Assembly (NCBI GenBank): GCA_902773995.1
Contig: CACYGL010000006.1
Coordinates: 1-63,728, forward strand
Length of the DNA: 63,728 bases
Origin: an uncultured Coriobacteriaceae bacterium
GTDB lineage: Bacteria > Actinomycetota > Coriobacteriia > Coriobacteriales > Atopobiaceae
Reading direction: 5' to 3'
In this document: piece by piece, positions 16,633 to 24,273 of the stretch
Numbering within the stretch: the stretch's first letter is position 1
How the letters are laid out: each line of letters opens with the position of its first letter
The notes under the pieces: model-generated
The model's input: only the letters and a program-made list of their open reading frames with translations
Database searches by the model: none
Told to the model about the DNA's origin: nothing
Program-made: the position numbers and the translations under genes

Positions 16633-17946
16633 ATGGACGAGCTTAAAAGCGTCACCGCCGACGACCTCGCGGCCTCGCACGAGAACTTCTCGGCCGAGCG
16701 CGCGAACGTCGTCGCAAAGAACGCCGTCACCGCAAGCGGCATCCGCGCCGCCGCGCGCCGCCCCGAGGGCGTTGCCGCAAACGCGCTGGGCTTCGACATC
16801 GAGGTCACGCAGGGCGAGAGGTGCAACCAGGAGCGCTCCGGCCGCTGCTGGATGTTCGCAAGCCTCAACACCATGCGCTACCGCGTCATCAAGAAGTACA
16901 ACCTCAAGACCTTCGAGCTCTCGCAGGCCTATCCCCTCTTCTGGGACAAGCTCGAGAAGAGCAACTGGTTCCTCGAGAACATCCTCGACACCCTTGACGA
17001 GCCGCTCGACGGGCGCCTGGTCTCGTTCCTGCTCACCGACCCCATCGGCGACGGCGGGCAGTGGGACATGTTCCGCAGCCTCGTGAAGAAGTACGGCGTT
17101 GTGCCCAAGGAGGCCATGCCCGAGACCGCCTGCTCGAGCCTGCGCGGCGCCGCAAAGCGCCTGCGTCAGAGCCACGAGGCTGGCGTCGAGATGGACGACC
17201 TACGCTCCATGAAGAAGGAAATGATGGACGAGGTCTACCACCTGCTGGCAACCTGCCTGGGCGAGCCGCCCGCGAGCTTCCCCGTGCGTCTGCGCGACAA
17301 GGACGACAAGCTCGTGCTTGCCGACACGTTCACGCCCAAGGAGTTCTTCTCGACCGCAGTCGACATGGACGTGGACGCCTACGTCTCGCTCATCAGCGCA
17401 CCCACGGCCGACAAGCCCTTTGGCCACACCTACACCGTGAGCAGGCTGGGCAACGTGTGGGAGGACCACGGCGTGCGCTACCTCAACCTTCCGCCCGCAG
17501 AGCTCAAGCGCGCGGCAATCGCGCAGCTGCGCGACAACCTGCCCGTGTGGTTTGGGTGCGACGTTATCCAGAGCTACCTGCGCGATGAAGGCATGATGGA
17601 CACTGCAGCGCTCGATGTTGACGCGCTCTTTGGTTTCCCCGTTGAGGGCAACATGGACAAGGCCGAGCGCCTTGACTACGGCGAGAGCCTCATGACCCAC
17701 GCCATGGTGCTCGAGGGTGTGCGCCTGGACGCAAATGGTAACCCCGAGCTCTGGAAGGTCGAGAACTCCTGGGGCAAGGACCATGGCCGCGACGGATTTG
17801 ACACGCTCTCCGACGCATGGTTTGACGAGTACGTCTACCAGGTCGTTGTTGACAAGAAGTACCTCACCGAGGAGGAGCGCCACACCTACGAGACCGAGGA
17901 GCCCACGGCCCTCGCGCCATGGGACCCCATGGGTTCGCTGGCGTGA
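16633..17946 (+). CDS. pepC: aminopeptidase C (bleomycin-hydrolase type), first copy
   Basis: Cytoplasmic C1-family cysteine aminopeptidase that trims peptides from the N-terminus; 437 residues, normal length. The catalytic Cys is in QERSGRCWMFAS (about residue 73), His in THAMVLEGV and Asn in VENSWGKD, so the triad is complete. The start at 16633 follows GGAGGG by 6 nt. A second, diverged PepC lies 117 bp downstream on the same strand; the space between holds a palindrome that could cut transcription. The last residues are APWDPMGSLA. In bleomycin hydrolases the C-terminus reaches into the active site. Confidence 0.95.
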   Translation: MDELKSVTADDLAASHENFSAERANVVAKNAVTASGIRAAARRPEGVAANALGFDIEVTQGERCNQERSGRCWMFASLNTMRYRVIKKYNLKTFELSQAYPLFWDKLEKSNWFLENILDTLDEPLDGRLVSFLLTDPIGDGGQWDMFRSLVKKYGVVPKEAMPETACSSLRGAAKRLRQSHEAGVEMDDLRSMKKEMMDEVYHLLATCLGEPPASFPVRLRDKDDKLVLADTFTPKEFFSTAVDMDVDAYVSLISAPTADKPFGHTYTVSRLGNVWEDHGVRYLNLPPAELKRAAIAQLRDNLPVWFGCDVIQSYLRDEGMMDTAALDVDALFGFPVEGNMDKAERLDYGESLMTHAMVLEGVRLDANGNPELWKVENSWGKDHGRDGFDTLSDAWFDEYVYQVVVDKKYLTEEERHTYETEEPTALAPWDPMGSLA

Positions 17947-17953
17947 GACAAAG

Positions 17954-17980
17954 GAGACAAAGGGACAGTCCCTTTGTCTC
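17954..17980. repeat. palindrome between the two pepC genes
   Basis: GAGACAAAGGGAC-A-GTCCCTTTGTCTC, 13 bp per arm, 7 nt after the first pepC stop. From memory, closely similar AAAGGGACAGTCCC palindromes are common intergenic repeats in coriobacterial genomes. It may act as a terminator. Confidence 0.65.
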
Positions 17981-18063
17981 ATTGTGTGCAATCGAACTAC
18001 GGCAATAACATCAAGAAATGAAAGAGGCCGGAGGCTCTTCTTGCCTCACAGGGAAGGAACAAT

Positions 18064-19467
18064 ATGGGAAGCATTGATACCGGCTGGGCGCGCGAGCAGG
18101 GGGCGGCCTTTGGGGCCGAGCGCGCCAACCGCGTTGCAAGAAACGCTGTGACCTCCATGAACGTGATGGCCGCCGCACGCGACTACACGCGCATGCGCAC
18201 CTACCACGACACCTACGGCGTCTCCATCAAGCGCACCGGCGAGGTCACCAACCAGCGCCAGAGCGGCCGCTGCTGGATGTTCTCGGCCTTCAACGTGGCT
18301 CGCGCTGCCACGATGAACCTGCTCGACGTGGACTCCTTTGAGTTCTCGCAGGCGTTTGGCATGTTCTACGACAAGCTCGAGAAGGCAAACGCCATGCTCG
18401 ACCACGTGATTGCGCTTGTCGACCGCCCCGACAATGACCGAGAGCTCGACCACGTTCTCGAGTGGGGCATGAGCGACGGCGGTTACTACTTCGAGGCCAT
18501 GGACCTCATCGCCAAGTGGGGCCTTGTCCCCAAGGACGTGATGCCCGAGACGGCCTGCACCAAGAGCTCCGCCGAGATGGACGCCCAGCTCGACCGCCTG
18601 CTGCGCCGCGCCGCAGCGGACATTCGCCGTGCCCACCGCGCGGGCGCCAGCGCCGACAAGCTTGCTGCCAAGAAGGACGCCTACATGGCCGACGTCTACC
18701 GCATGCTCTCCGTGTGCCTGGGCGAGCCGCCCGCGACCTTTGACCTTGAGGTCAAGGTTGGCAAGACGGCCAAGGTCGACGCCGCAAAGCTCACGCCGAT
18801 CCTCCCCGAGAACGCTCCCGAGAAGGCAGACGATGCAGACGCCAAGGAAGCCGAGAAGGACACCCGCATGCTGCTCCGCGACCCTGGCATCACCCCGCGC
18901 GAGTTCGCCGAGCGCTATGTTCCCTTCGACCCCAATGACTACGTGCAGCTGGTCTGCATGCCAGGCTCCTCTCGCCCCTGGAAGACGGCGTGGCACGTCC
19001 TGCTCGAAGAGCCCATGGTTGGCGGCACCCCCAACCGCTTCCTCAACATGCCGCAGGAGGTGCTGGAGCAGGCCGCCATCGCCAGCCTCAAGGCGGGCGT
19101 GCCCGTGGGCATGGACGCCGACGTCATGCAGGAGTTCCCGCGCCACATCGAGGACTTCCCCGGCGTTCTGGCAACCGATGGCCTCGACCTCGAGGGCCTC
19201 TTTGGCATTGGCCTCAAGATGAGCCGCGAGGACATGCTCGACGTGCGCGAGACCTCCCTCACCCACGCCATGACCTTCCAAGGCGTGGAGCTGGACGACG
19301 CGGGCAAGCCCGTGGCCTGGCGCGTCGAGAACAGCTGGGGCAAGGACTCCTGCAAGGACGGCTACCTCTACATGAGCGCCGACTGGTTCCGCACCTACGG
19401 CGGCGCCGTGGCGGTAAATGTCGAGCCGTGGGACGGCGTTGCCGCCGGCCTCGGCGTAAGGTCGTAG
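18064..19467 (+). CDS. pepC: aminopeptidase C (bleomycin-hydrolase type), second copy
   Basis: A second C1-family aminopeptidase, 467 residues. The catalytic motifs are intact: QRQSGRCWMFSAF (Cys), THAMTFQGV (His), VENSWGKD (Asn). It differs from the first copy by an insertion of about 35 charged residues near position 245-285 (rich in Ala, Glu, Asp, Lys) and by many substitutions, so the pair is an old duplication, not a recent one. The start at 18064 has AAGGAA upstream. Two PepC enzymes in tandem suit a peptide-fermenting anaerobe; different substrate preference is an inference. Confidence 0.94.
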   Translation: MGSIDTGWAREQGAAFGAERANRVARNAVTSMNVMAAARDYTRMRTYHDTYGVSIKRTGEVTNQRQSGRCWMFSAFNVARAATMNLLDVDSFEFSQAFGMFYDKLEKANAMLDHVIALVDRPDNDRELDHVLEWGMSDGGYYFEAMDLIAKWGLVPKDVMPETACTKSSAEMDAQLDRLLRRAAADIRRAHRAGASADKLAAKKDAYMADVYRMLSVCLGEPPATFDLEVKVGKTAKVDAAKLTPILPENAPEKADDADAKEAEKDTRMLLRDPGITPREFAERYVPFDPNDYVQLVCMPGSSRPWKTAWHVLLEEPMVGGTPNRFLNMPQEVLEQAAIASLKAGVPVGMDADVMQEFPRHIEDFPGVLATDGLDLEGLFGIGLKMSREDMLDVRETSLTHAMTFQGVELDDAGKPVAWRVENSWGKDSCKDGYLYMSADWFRTYGGAVAVNVEPWDGVAAGLGVRS

Positions 19468-19520
19468 GGCTGCGGGGTTTCTCGCACGCAATGCTAACAG
19501 CACGGACCATTGGAGGAGAT

Positions 19521-20147
19521 ATGGCTACATCACAGGACACCCCCGTTCGAAACATCGTCTTTGACATGGGCGGCGTGCTTCTCGACTTCAATGGTCCGCT
19601 GTTCTCGCACGTCTTCACTGACAACGAGGAGGACGCCGCGGCACTCAACGCGGCGCTCTTCGCGAGCTCCGCTTGGCCGCTGCTTGACGCGGGTGCCATA
19701 AGCGAGAGCACCATCGAGCGCATGGCCCAGGCGCGGCTTCCGCAGCGGCTCTGGCCCAACCTGCACGAGTGCATGCTGCACTGGCACGAGCACCAGCCCG
19801 TCTTCATGGAGACAAACGCCCTTGTCGAGCGGCTGCACGCCGCAGGCTATGGCTGCTACGTGCTCTCCAACGCGGGCACGCGCTTTTGGAGACAGAAGGA
19901 CCGCATTCCCTCCTTCCCTCTTATGGACGGCTGGGTGGTCTCGGCGTTCGAGCGCATCATGAAACCAGATCCAGCAATCTACCTGGTGCTCTGCGAGCGC
20001 TATGGCCTTAATCCAGCAAGTTGCCTCTTTGTGGACGACAACGCGGACAACGTGGCAGGTGCCAGGGTCGCCGGCATGCAGGCGCACCAGTTCACGAGCG
20101 CCCAGGAGCTGGAGGGCTATCTCAGGGAGCTTGGCCTTAGATTTTGA
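19521..20147 (+). CDS. HAD-superfamily hydrolase
   Basis: A 208-residue haloacid-dehalogenase-like phosphatase. Motif I is FDMGGVLLDF (nucleophile Asp, with Gly in place of the usual second Asp, as in the YihX/epoxide-hydrolase-N subgroup). Motif II is VLSNAG, the motif III Lys is in MKPDPAIY, and motif IV is FVDDNADNV. A small helical cap lies between motifs I and II. The start at 19521 follows GGAGGAG. It is 53 bp downstream of pepC on the same strand and is followed by a terminator. The substrate is not identifiable. Confidence 0.88.
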   Translation: MATSQDTPVRNIVFDMGGVLLDFNGPLFSHVFTDNEEDAAALNAALFASSAWPLLDAGAISESTIERMAQARLPQRLWPNLHECMLHWHEHQPVFMETNALVERLHAAGYGCYVLSNAGTRFWRQKDRIPSFPLMDGWVVSAFERIMKPDPAIYLVLCERYGLNPASCLFVDDNADNVAGARVAGMQAHQFTSAQELEGYLRELGLRF

Positions 20148-20186
20148 GCTAGTCTAACAGCGCTCTGCACCCGATTGATTTCAACA

Positions 20187-20216
20187 GCGCCCCTTGGCCG
20201 CATGGCCTAGGGGCGC
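20187..20216 (+). terminator. terminator after HAD hydrolase
   Basis: GCGCCCCTTGGCC at 20187-20199 pairs with GGCCTAGGGGCGC at 20204-20216 (one T-T mismatch, loop GCAT), then TTCTCTCT. It separates the pepC/HAD genes from the convergent toxin gene. Confidence 0.75.
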
Positions 20217-20235
20217 TTCTCTCTGACAGCCATTT

Positions 20236-20655
20236 CTACCTCTCCCCCACCTTCTCCAAGTATTCCGCGCAGGTCAACGCCGGAACTGTTGATCCCTCAA
20301 ACGCTTTGGCATCACGAGAGAGAATCACGTCAACACCATTGAGCTCCGCACATGCCCGAATCAGTCCGTCTTCGAAGTCCGGCTCATCAGAGCGAAGGGC
20401 CAAGTCGCACTCCTCGGCACCAAAGGGAGCAACAACAAGAAGACCGGCGAGAAGATCAATACAATGGCGGGCGGTGCGCTCATCGTATGCCTTTTCCAAC
20501 ACGTAGTAGGCATCTTTGAGAGACATGGGAGTTACCAAGCCCATGTCTCCTCCGCCGTTGCAGCGCTCTATCGAGAGAACCGCCTCCTGCGATTGGGGGC
20601 GCCTCTCGTCAACAAGGTCCAGCAGCACGTTGGTATCAAAGAGCAGCCTACTCAT
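20236..20655 (-). CDS. PIN-domain toxin (VapC-like)
   Basis: A 139-residue PIN-domain ribonuclease, the toxin half of a type II toxin-antitoxin pair. The acidic metal site is visible: LLFDTNVLLDL (first Asp), SLKDAYYVLEKA (Glu region), PDFEDGLIRAC and DVILSRDAKAF. The start at 20655 (MSRLLFDTN) overlaps the end of the antitoxin gene by 8 nt, as expected for a coupled pair. Base composition is slightly less GC-rich than the neighbouring housekeeping genes. The RNA target is unknown. Confidence 0.88.
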   Translation of the reverse strand: MSRLLFDTNVLLDLVDERRPQSQEAVLSIERCNGGGDMGLVTPMSLKDAYYVLEKAYDERTARHCIDLLAGLLVVAPFGAEECDLALRSDEPDFEDGLIRACAELNGVDVILSRDAKAFEGSTVPALTCAEYLEKVGER

Positions 20656-20932
20656 ACTTGCTCGCAACTAAATCCTTGGCTTGGGAGTCCGTGAGAGAGT
20701 CCAGCCAGTCCACCTTGGGCAAAGATGCCCTCAGCTCCATGAGCTCACGGAGCTTTGTGGGTGTCTCGTCGTGCACTTTGACCCCGTCTACGGGAATCTC
20801 GCCAGTCTCGGCAATTGCTTCCCATGTGCGGCGGATAACCTCCCCAGGAGCGACACCTTCACGTGCCAGGATTCGCTCCACCCGACGTGCGGTGAGGACG
20901 TCAATTCTCCCCGAGACAACCGTAGTAGCCAT
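20648..20932 (-). CDS. RelB/DinJ-like antitoxin
   Basis: A 94-residue antitoxin upstream of and overlapping the PIN toxin. The N-terminal half resembles the ribbon-helix-helix of RelB/DinJ proteins (VSGRIDVLTARRVERIL, then APGEVIRRTWEAIAETGEIP). The C-terminal half (VDWLDSLTDSQAKDLV) would wrap the toxin. AAGGAGGAG lies just before the ATG at 20932. It combines a RelB-type antitoxin with a PIN toxin, a known mixed arrangement. It probably represses its own promoter through the palindrome upstream. Confidence 0.82.
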   Translation of the reverse strand: MATTVVSGRIDVLTARRVERILAREGVAPGEVIRRTWEAIAETGEIPVDGVKVHDETPTKLRELMELRASLPKVDWLDSLTDSQAKDLVASKYE

Positions 20933-20944
20933 GGCTCCTCCTTA

Positions 20945-20962
20945 CTGTATACGTGTTTACAG
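20945..20962. promoter_or_regulatory. candidate toxin-antitoxin operator
   Basis: CTGTA-N8-TACAG inverted repeat 12 bp upstream of the antitoxin start, in an AT-rich stretch. Ribbon-helix-helix antitoxins bind such sites. Confidence 0.4.
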
Positions 20963-21056
20963 CATAGCGGAATGACGGAGTCTTCACTTCACTATTGAGG
21001 CGCTTCGGAAATCGGTGGCAAATCTGCGACAAGCGGAAGCCGGAGCGGCCGCGGCG

Positions 21057-21707
21057 CTAGAACTCGGCGAAGCCCGGCTCTCCCACGCGGCAGATGTCAT
21101 CGCCGTTGGCAAAGTCTGTCACCGCGGCGACAAAGGCCTCCTCGTCCCCCGTGTGGAAAGCGCAGGTAAGCTGCACGTCCTCGGCAAATACGGAGTCTCG
21201 CACGCGTCCGCCGGCATCTGCCACCATGCGCGTGAGACGATCGTAGGCTGAGTATGGAATCTGCACCACTACGCGCGTCACCAGTGTCATCTCGACAACG
21301 CTGTCCGCAGCATGGGCAGCTTCGACAGCTGCCTGCGTGGCCGCCGTATAGGCGCGAACAAGGCCGCCGGGTCCGAGGAGCGTCCCGCCAAAGTAGCGAG
21401 TAACCACGCAACAGACGTCCTTGAGGTCGGCGCCATGCAACACCTCGAGCGTAGGCATGCCGGCAGTGCGGCTGGGCTCGCCATCGTCCGAACAGCGCTC
21501 CCGACCGTCCGCAAGAACCCAAGCCGGCACGTTGTGTCGGGCATCATGATGGCGCGAGCGCACCTTCTCGATGAAGGCGTTTGCCTCGGCCTCGCTCGAC
21601 ACGTGCGCAAGCTGCGCGATAAAGCGGCTGCGACGGTCCTCGAACTCGCCCGTGACCTCGGCGCCATTCGTAAGAGTGAGATAGCCGGACCGTAACGTCT
21701 CCCCCAC
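21057..21707 (-). CDS. yigZ: YigZ/IMPACT family protein
   Basis: A 216-residue member of the YigZ/IMPACT (UPF0029) family, a conserved cytoplasmic protein of uncertain biochemical role. Signatures are the N-terminal SRFIAQLAHVSSEAEANAFI, then DDGEPSRTAGMP and VVTRYFGGTLLGPGGLVRAY, with the smaller C-terminal ferredoxin-like domain after residue 140. It begins with GTG at 21707, 2 nt after the stop of the EIIA gene, so the two genes are almost certainly one transcript. The link with sugar transport is not understood. Confidence 0.9.
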   Translation of the reverse strand: MGETLRSGYLTLTNGAEVTGEFEDRRSRFIAQLAHVSSEAEANAFIEKVRSRHHDARHNVPAWVLADGRERCSDDGEPSRTAGMPTLEVLHGADLKDVCCVVTRYFGGTLLGPGGLVRAYTAATQAAVEAAHAADSVVEMTLVTRVVVQIPYSAYDRLTRMVADAGGRVRDSVFAEDVQLTCAFHTGDEEAFVAAVTDFANGDDICRVGEPGFAEF

Positions 21708-21709
21708 CG

Positions 21710-22246
21710 TTATGCCCTACCTTCCAGGCTAAAGAGGGGCTCCCCTGCGCGGACCCGCACGCCCGCGGCCACGGCAGGCATAGCCTTGCCAGATGCGTTC
21801 ATCACGGAGACCATCACCATATCATCATGCCCGGCGGCACGAATCTTCTCGACGTCAAACGTGATGAGTGGCGCACCAGCCTCAACGTGGTCACCCTTCT
21901 CGACCAGCACGTTAAAGCCATCACCGCGCATCTCGACGGTGTCGACACCAATATGGATGAGCACCTCCATGCCGTCGCCAGAGGTGAGCCCCAGGGCGTG
22001 CCCGGTATCCACGGCAGACGTGACTGTGCCCGCGACCGGCGCATATATGACGTTTCCGGAGGGCTTGACGGCCATACCCGGACCCAGCATCCCCTGTGCG
22101 AAGACTGGATCAGACACTTGGGAGAGCGGCGTTGCAACGCCATCAACCGGAGCGAGAACACCGCCAGGCTCCGCAGAGGCGGAAATGGCACGGGGCACCT
22201 CCGTCGCCGTGCGCCTCCCGCGCGAGAGCCTGTCAAAGATCCCCAT
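21710..22246 (-). CDS. PTS glucose-type EIIA protein
   Basis: A 178-residue IIA-Glc domain protein of the phosphotransferase system. Family motifs are present: PVDGVATPLSQVSDPVFAQG, GNVIYAPVAGTV and the phospho-accepting His in LIHIGVDTVEM. The start MGIFDRLSRG at 22246 has GGGGAGG about 10 nt upstream. No other PTS gene is nearby, so it either serves a IIBC partner elsewhere or acts as a stand-alone regulatory EIIA. It heads a two-gene unit with yigZ and diverges from rnpB. Confidence 0.9.
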   Translation of the reverse strand: MGIFDRLSRGRRTATEVPRAISASAEPGGVLAPVDGVATPLSQVSDPVFAQGMLGPGMAVKPSGNVIYAPVAGTVTSAVDTGHALGLTSGDGMEVLIHIGVDTVEMRGDGFNVLVEKGDHVEAGAPLITFDVEKIRAAGHDDMVMVSVMNASGKAMPAVAAGVRVRAGEPLFSLEGRA

Positions 22247-22361
22247 GCAAACGACCTCCCCCGGGCGCTGCGCCCCTCGTGCATACATACCTTGTGCAGG
22301 ATACCCCGTCATTGTAATTGCGCTGCACGACGACTGGCGCCATCGTGCTAGAATCTCCCCT

Positions 22362-22723
22362 GCGAAGTGGGCCAGACGATCGCGGGGCCGGCGGCTTGCC
22401 GCTGGCCATGAGGAAAGTCCGGGCTCCACAGGGCAGGAAGCTGGCTAACGGCCAGGCGGGGTGACCCGACGGAAAGCGCCGCAGAAAAGAAGACTCCCGC
22501 TGCCCGCCTCGGCGGGTGAGAGAAAAGCTGAAACGGTGGTGTAAGAGACCACCAGCGTCGTGGCAACATGGCGGCTTGGCAAGCCCCTTCCGGAGCAAAC
22601 GCAAATAGGAGCGCTATGGTGTGGCCCGCACCGCGCTCGGGTTGCGCGCTAGAGGGCGCCGGTAACGGCGTTCGTAGATAAATGATCGTCCACGACAGAA
22701 CCCGGCTCATAGGCCCACTTCGC
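22362..22723 (+). ncRNA. rnpB: RNase P RNA (bacterial type A)
   Basis: The catalytic RNA of RNase P, which matures tRNA 5' ends. The P1 arms GCGAAGTGGGCC and GGCCCACTTCGC bound the molecule. Conserved core elements are present in order: GAGGAAAGTCCGGGCTCCAC near the 5' end, GGTAACGGC in the middle, and ACAGAACCCGGCTCATAGGCC at the 3' end. The length of 362 nt is normal for type A. A TAGAAT -10-like element lies at 22349-22354. Confidence 0.96.
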
Positions 22724-22837
22724 ACTATTTGCTCAGGATGAGCAACCTGCAGCCCTTCGATGCATCCAAGCAAGTCTATTGACAGGCACTTCCCGAATCT
22801 CAAGGATTGCCTAGCCTCCGGAGTGAGGCACTGCACA

Positions 22838-22977
22838 AAAAACGACTTTGACGGCCCAAATTCGGGACTTCGCTTAGTATCACCCCGTGAGTGCCATTTT
22901 TCTACCTGCTGTTCCTCAAAAAGTTAGTACCTTCGTACTCGATGGTTCGCCGGAAATGGGCCGTCAATGTCGATTTT
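22838..22977 (-). repeat. hairpin-bounded repeat element, copy 1
   Basis: A 140-bp element with imperfect 28-nt inverted arms at 22838-22865 and 22950-22977 (23 of 28 match). Its core, read on the minus strand from 22940 to 22859, contains GAGTACGAAG, TAACTTTTT, GCAGGTAGA, AAATGGCAC, GGGGTGATACTAAGCG and CCCGAATT. The same blocks occur in the same order in the copy at 57295-57445. Arm sequences differ between copies but pair within each. It lies between rnpB and the 3' end of the next minus-strand gene, in 294 bp with no gene. Confidence 0.8.
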
Positions 22978-23017
22978 CATGCAGAGGGCCCCTCTTCCAG
23001 CACTCGAACGGCTGGCA

Positions 23018-23986
23018 TCAAAAGAGCTGAAACTGCGGGTTTGTAAGCATGCAATATAGTGCCTCTTGAGCTAACAGCTGCTTTCTATTAAATGTTTTAT
23101 GTCTAATCCCAAAAGTGTTCTCAACGAGCCACCAAAAGTCTTGGTATAGCCCGAACGTCTTTATCTGCCCCCACGTCGCAGAAACCACTTTTATCCCCGC
23201 TGCTTCGATTACGTTCCGACGCGTGCTCGTATGATCGAGGCGATATCTGCCTGTATGGAAGTCGTAGCTGTCGTATTCGATGTCTCCCTTCACCGACGCA
23301 TAGTACAGGTCACCAAACAGCTCATCAGTCGCCATCAGATTCTGCAGCCTTTCCGGTACAGCAATTCGCTGGTTCGCTACTACTTGAGGCATTGCTCTCC
23401 CGCCGAGCATAGGAGGGAGCGAGCTCGTTAGCGCAAGCAGGGTTTCTATTGGTGATGCCGTGTTTGGAACAACAACATATCGCAGAGCACGGCGTGCCTT
23501 GTTGAGCCCATATGCCCCAGGCATGAGATCCAGGAATGCCGATAAGTTCTCTGGAGTAGTAAGGGGATCTCGAGGCCCAGTGTAGCCCCTCCCCTCATCC
23601 GAGATAGAGAATCCCCCACAGAGATAGCACCCAATGACGGCAAGTTCTTGAATGCCCCGGCTCTGAGCCATCAATAGATAGGTAAGCTCGGGAGACGCCA
23701 CTCTAACCTTACCCGCCAACGATTGAAAGGAACCCCTGGGCAGTACGGACGAGAGTTGATGCTCCCGCACCCCAGGATTTGACCTTCGCCCACCCTTGCC
23801 TGGCAGGAGCAGGTGGAGCGGACGTTCTTCAGAGCATCCAAACGGCAGTGGGCTCGAGATGACCTCGCCTTTATTTGCCGACGCATTGGCAAGGCTCGTA
23901 TCGGGCGAACAATCGGGGAGACACTCGTCTCCCCTTTTTGTAAGCCAATATCGCAATGCCGACTCATGTCCCAAGTACAGCCCCAT
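23018..23986 (-). CDS. uncharacterised protein with nuclease-like C-terminus
   Basis: A 322-residue protein that I do not recognise by name. The N-terminus (MGLYLGHESALRYWL) recalls the opening of AbiEi-like antitoxin relatives found in coriobacteria. The C-terminal ~90 residues (IEYDSYDFHTG, then a DHTSTRRNVIEAAG stretch and VVSATWGQI) look like the DUF559/Vsr end of the PD-(D/E)XK nuclease fold, though a full catalytic set is not certain. No signal peptide or membrane segment is seen. GAGGAAAGGGG precedes the ATG at 23986. Base composition is clearly lower in GC than the core genes, suggesting acquired DNA. The function is unknown; a defence or toxin-antitoxin role is only a guess. Confidence 0.7.
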   Translation of the reverse strand: MGLYLGHESALRYWLTKRGDECLPDCSPDTSLANASANKGEVISSPLPFGCSEERPLHLLLPGKGGRRSNPGVREHQLSSVLPRGSFQSLAGKVRVASPELTYLLMAQSRGIQELAVIGCYLCGGFSISDEGRGYTGPRDPLTTPENLSAFLDLMPGAYGLNKARRALRYVVVPNTASPIETLLALTSSLPPMLGGRAMPQVVANQRIAVPERLQNLMATDELFGDLYYASVKGDIEYDSYDFHTGRYRLDHTSTRRNVIEAAGIKVVSATWGQIKTFGLYQDFWWLVENTFGIRHKTFNRKQLLAQEALYCMLTNPQFQLF

Positions 23987-24193
23987 GCCAGCCCCTTTCC
24001 TCGGTTGTCGGAAAGGGTAGCAGGACGTGCTTGCACGTTCTTTTCAATCCACATACCGCAAGCGGGCAGACAGCTGTCACCAAACGAGAAAATGCCAGTT
24101 AGATAGGGGCATCGATCCATGGCAGTGCCGACAATAACCGTGAGGTCAAAACGAAACGTAATTCAGGAGTGCACATTGCTATGACATCATCTT

Positions 24194-24248
24194 AGAACAC
24201 TTGTGCTAATCATGAGGGTGATGTAGACTTTATTAGAACACTCGTTCT
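24194..24248 (+). promoter_or_regulatory. promoter framed by two LexA-like (SOS) boxes
   Basis: AGAACACTCGTTCT (24235-24248) is a perfect GAAC-N4-GTTC box of the Gram-positive LexA type. AGAACACTTGTGCT (24194-24207) is a one-mismatch version, 41 bp away centre to centre. Between them lies a good promoter: TTGTGC (24201-24206), a 17-bp spacer and TAGACT (24224-24229). One box overlaps the -35 and the other the start site. Confidence 0.72.
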
Positions 24249-24273
24249 ATTATCGAGTCATCTGGGAGGTGCC

